Source: Pyrinomonadaceae bacterium (lineage in GTDB: Bacteria; Acidobacteriota; Blastocatellia; Pyrinomonadales; Pyrinomonadaceae). From it: a DNA stretch of 7,800 nucleotides. The position numbers and the translations under genes were made by a program. The stretch lies in NCBI GenBank assembly GCA_013813825.1, contig JACCRA010000552.1, positions 1 to 7,800 of the forward strand, given 5' to 3'. Of this stretch, positions 6,278-7,800 are shown one piece after another. The notes under the pieces are model-generated. The model was not told the DNA's origin. It ran no database searches and worked only from the letters and a program-made list of their open reading frames with translations. Each line of letters starts with the position of its first letter. The first letter of the stretch is position 1.

Positions 6278-6542
6278 TGCCTTCTCTCCTCCTTAAATTT
6301 TTGGTAATGGCCGATCAGAACATGGTGAGCGCGTTTACTTAAGAGGCCATCACGTCGTCTCCCTAATTCCCGACCGCTGCCGTCACATGAAAGCTAATAA
6401 TGCTCTTATGGTTTTTCCTTTCGTTTATTTGTATGTCAACACTTTTGCGCTTTTATTTGTATGTCAACACTTTTGCGCTTTTTCCGTGTGCGTGCCGTCA
6501 ACATACAAGTATACTGTTAGACTGAGAGACGGCATCAGTCAC
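6226..6542. other. Divergent non-coding region
   Basis: About 315 bases lie between the start of the minus-strand block and the plus-strand orphan ORF. The region is more AT-rich than its surroundings. From left to right it holds the leader-peptide site (6218-6294), a short inverted repeat ATGGCC/GGCCAT (6307-6312, 6345-6350), the 28-bp tandem duplication (6424-6479), a possible plus-strand -10 box TATACT (6510-6515) with no clear -35, and a GACTGA/TCAGTC stem (6520-6525, 6535-6540). I see no convincing gene or RNA gene here. Promoters for both directions are expected within it. Confidence 0.6.
6424..6479. repeat. Exact 28-bp tandem duplication
   Basis: Two identical 28-bp units (6424-6451 and 6452-6479) begin TTTATTTGTATGTCAACA and end TTTTGCGCT. 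Each contains GTCAACA (6435 and 6463), and a third GTCAACA occurs at 6497 next to CATACAA, the reverse complement of the unit's TTGTATG. It lies in the divergent intergenic region, so the units may be regulator binding sites, or a recent slippage duplication with no function. Confidence 0.85.
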
Positions 6543-6671
6543 ATGAGGGAAGAGATACACTGGAACGGGGCTCTGTTCTTACTCAGGGCTTGGGCGCTTT
6601 GCCTCGTACTTTCAGCCGGCGGCATTCCTGTTCAGGCTCAGCCGGGTTTTGCCAGAACTGTAGGTAGATAA
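6543..6671 (+). CDS. Orphan signal peptide ORF (42 aa), probable gene remnant
   Basis: The short ORF has a charged N-terminus (MREEIHWNG), a hydrophobic core (LFLLRAWALCLVLSAGG) and a VQA-QPG site fitting signal peptidase I cleavage. It ends in TAG-free read to TAA only about ten residues after the predicted cut. It therefore looks like the first exon-length piece of a secreted protein whose body is gone, or a frameshifted remnant. A weak purine stretch upstream gives no good ribosome binding site. It could also be a very small secreted peptide. It ends 35 bases before the pfkB fragment and is not in frame with the secreted-protein fragment at 7659-7799, so the two cannot simply be rejoined. 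Confidence 0.4.
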   Translation: MREEIHWNGALFLLRAWALCLVLSAGGIPVQAQPGFARTVGR

Positions 6672-6706
6672 ATTATCAGCACATGAAAGAGAGCTTTGAG
6701 CACGCT

Positions 6707-6829
6707 ATGCCCACGATCCTGACCTTAACGATGAACCCTTCAATCGACGTCAGCGCCGCTGTCGAGCGCGTCGTGCCGGAGGACAAGCTGCGCTGTCAGG
6801 ATGGTATTGTCAACTTAACTGGCCGATGA
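6707..6829 (+). pseudogene. pfkB: PfkB-type phosphofructokinase, 5' fragment cut by IS
   Basis: From ATG 6707 the reading is MPTILTLTMNPSIDVS, then AAVERVVPEDKLRC. This is the N-terminus of a PfkB-family sugar-phosphate kinase, where TLTMNPxxD opens the first beta strand and the substrate-binding lid follows; mycobacterial PfkB has a close ITLTMNPALDI...KMRC start. The next conserved part, GGGGINVA, is absent: after codon 32 (ending 6802) the frame enters an IS6 element and stops at 6829. ATG 6683 is an alternative in-frame start but adds only MKESFEHA. The remaining roughly 270 codons are not on the other side of the element. The kinase is therefore inactive in this copy, unless the rest lies elsewhere. 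Confidence 0.8.
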
Positions 6830-6858
6830 AGTAAGCATTCACAATGATGGTCAGGTGG

Positions 6859-6886
6859 AGCGAAGGCTCAGGCCTGAGCCTTCGCT
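6859..6886. repeat. Perfect 28-bp palindrome at the transposase stop
   Basis: The half-site AGCGAAGGCTCAGG (6859-6872) is followed directly by its exact reverse complement (6873-6886). The palindrome abuts the TAA of the transposase (6887-6889), inside the IS. It can fold into a 12-bp stem with a 4-base loop. On the minus strand no U-tract follows. It could be a factor-type terminator, an mRNA 3' stabiliser, or protection against transcription entering the IS. Confidence 0.75.
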
Positions 6887-7615
6887 TTAGACCGCCACTT
6901 GAAGGCCTGTCACCTCTCTCCAAGTAGCAAATCTCAGCCTCATCGCTTCTCGATAACCACCGGCTGAATAAAGGTGCCTCCCTGCTCGGAAATGTGTGGA
7001 GAGCTGGCTGAACGCGGAAAGAAATCGTTGCGCCTGACCGGCCGACTTGAAGCCGCGCATTACTTTCTCTCTGACTCTGGTCGGCTGGTGTGAGTTCTCG
7101 GCTCGGTTGTTCTGCCCCTTCTCCTGGCGGTGCTCGACACTGGGCATGATCTCAGCTTTGGCCGCGCCGTAGCTCTTCAGTTGATCGGTGACGATCACGC
7201 GCGGCATGTACTGCAAGCCCTTTAGCAGCTTGCGGAAGAACTTCTTCGCGGCTTTCTTATTTCTGCGGCGCTGGACCAAGATGTCCAGCACTTCTGCGTC
7301 CTGCTCCACCGCTCGCCAGAGGTAGTGAGTACGGCCATTAATCCTGATGAAGACCTCGTCGAGATGCCACCGGTCACCGGGGCGAGGACGCCGGTGGCGC
7401 AAGCCGTTAGCAAAGGTCTGGCCGAACTTCAGGCACCACTCACGGACCGTCTCATAAGTGAGGGTGACGCCTCGTACGGCCATGATCTCTTCTACGTCGC
7501 GGTAACTGAGACAAAAGCGGAAGTAGAGCCACACACAATGACTGATGATTTCTGGTGGGAAGCGGTGGCGGCGGTATAGAGATGGAGAAGTGCTCATCAG
7601 CGGATTATGCAGCAT
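6887..7615 (-). CDS. IS6-family transposase (DDE)
   Basis: The 242-residue transposase is full-length. Residues 12-65 hold the N-terminal helix-turn-helix region (YRRHRFPPEII, YFRFCLSYRDVEEIM, TYETVREWCLKFG). The catalytic core has Asp86 (WHLDEVFIRI), Asp144 (VIVTDQLKSYG) and Glu173 (NNRAENSHQPTR). The E motif RAENSH differs from the VEQDHR form of the IS26 type and from the relic at 1815-2012, so the two elements belong to different IS6 subgroups. It should carry out copy-in replicative transposition. The start at ATG 7615 has only a poor ribosome binding site, and ATG 7597 (MSTSPSLYRR) is equally plausible. No frameshift or missing motif is seen, so the gene is probably active. Confidence 0.95.
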   Translation of the reverse strand: MLHNPLMSTSPSLYRRHRFPPEIISHCVWLYFRFCLSYRDVEEIMAVRGVTLTYETVREWCLKFGQTFANGLRHRRPRPGDRWHLDEVFIRINGRTHYLWRAVEQDAEVLDILVQRRRNKKAAKKFFRKLLKGLQYMPRVIVTDQLKSYGAAKAEIMPSVEHRQEKGQNNRAENSHQPTRVREKVMRGFKSAGQAQRFLSAFSQLSTHFRAGRHLYSAGGYREAMRLRFATWREVTGLQVAV

Positions 7616-7658
7616 GGATACTCATGTTGCACCATTTGCCGGTTAACCTGACAATACC

Positions 7659-7799
7659 GTCGGCAGAGTTCCCAACCTCGACTGGATGGCGCAGGTCACT
7701 GTTAGATTGCCTGACGAACTCGCAGGCGCTGGAGATGTTTGGGTGAGCATTAGTTTGCGCGGAGCGACGAGCAACAGAGCACTCGTCTCCATCAGGTAG
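7659..7799 (+). pseudogene. TIGR03437-like secreted protein, C-terminal fragment
   Basis: Read from the first base after the IS, an open frame of 46 codons ends at TAG 7797-7799: VGRVPNLDWMAQVTVRLP, DELAGAGDVWVSISLRG and ATSNRALVSIR. The pattern PNLDxxxQVxVRLPxxLAGxGxVxVxxxxxGxxSNxxxxxI is that of the acidobacterial TIGR03437 C-terminal beta domain found on large secreted proteins. All of the N-terminal part is missing, displaced by the IS. There is no start codon in a useful position. It is a strong hint for an acidobacterial host. Confidence 0.7.
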
Positions 7800-7800
7800 T

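Larger units (their letters stand above)
6803..7658 (-). mobile_element. Complete IS6-family insertion sequence, 856 bp
   Basis: The ends are inverted repeats. The left end (6803-6823) and the reverse complement of the right end (7638-7658) both start GGTATTGTCA and share TTAAC and GGC, matching 18 of 21 positions. The size and single transposase gene are normal for IS6. The flanking octamers are GTCAGGAT (6795-6802) and GTCGGCAG (7659-7666). Only five of eight bases agree, so there is no true target duplication. The two flanks also belong to different genes. This suggests that the element took part in an intramolecular replicative event after, or instead of, simple insertion. Confidence 0.88.

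Noticed and set aside
6424..6510. Repeat pair considered as a minimal CRISPR array
   Set aside because: The two 28-bp units are directly adjacent with no spacer, and no cas genes are present. They form a tandem duplication.
6795..7666. GTCAGGAT / GTCGGCAG as an 8-bp target-site duplication of the IS
   Set aside because: Three of eight bases differ and the flanking genes are unrelated, so the resemblance is better explained by chance.
7555..7746. Plus-strand 63-codon ORF crossing the right end of the IS
   Set aside because: It runs antisense through the transposase N-terminus and inverted repeat and has no recognisable motif. The frame of the secreted-protein fragment is the supported one.

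Overview
The window most likely comes from an Acidobacteriota chromosome, perhaps of the Blastocatellia type. This rests on three things seen in the sequence. The gene fragment at the right edge resembles the C-terminal domain (TIGR03437-like) typical of secreted acidobacterial proteins. The DNA is GC-rich with good Shine-Dalgarno sites. A block of stress and envelope genes (UPF0114/YqhA, DUF2382/YsnF, GSP17M-type) fits that phylum. The taxonomic call is an inference from memory of these families, not from a search.

Layout. (1) Positions 1-2066, plus strand, are mobile DNA. A large serine recombinase (221-1840) is preceded by an overlapping small ORF and a hairpin. Its 3' end runs directly into the C-terminal relic and right inverted repeat of an IS6-family (IS26/IS240-like) transposase. 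(2) Positions 2070-6225, minus strand, hold five apparently intact genes reading right to left: a YqhA-like membrane protein, a cysteine-rich metal-binding-like small protein, a DUF2382 protein with an N-terminal beta-rich domain, a GSP17M-like/DUF2382 protein, and an SRPBCC-TM-NTF2-like fusion. All five have recognisable ribosome binding sites. (3) Positions 6226-6706 are a divergent non-coding region with an exact 28-bp tandem duplication and an orphan signal-peptide ORF. (4) Positions 6707-6802 hold the first 32 codons of a PfkB-type phosphofructokinase, cut off by a complete 856-bp IS6-family element of a different subgroup (6803-7658) with clear terminal inverted repeats. (5) Positions 7659-7799 hold the last 46 codons of an unrelated TIGR03437-like protein.

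Working together. The minus-strand block looks like an accessory stress/envelope module of two inner-membrane proteins, two DUF2382 proteins and one Cys/His-rich protein. The adjacent broken pfkB adds to the stress theme, since PfkB-type kinases sit with universal stress proteins in other bacteria (for example the mycobacterial DosR regulon). Mobile elements border the module on both sides. The right-hand IS6 copy joins two unrelated genes without a matching 8-bp duplication, which points to an IS6-mediated deletion, inversion or cointegrate. The left side shows a recombinase gene fused to an IS6 relic. The module may therefore be a rearrangement-prone island, but only its edges show this directly.
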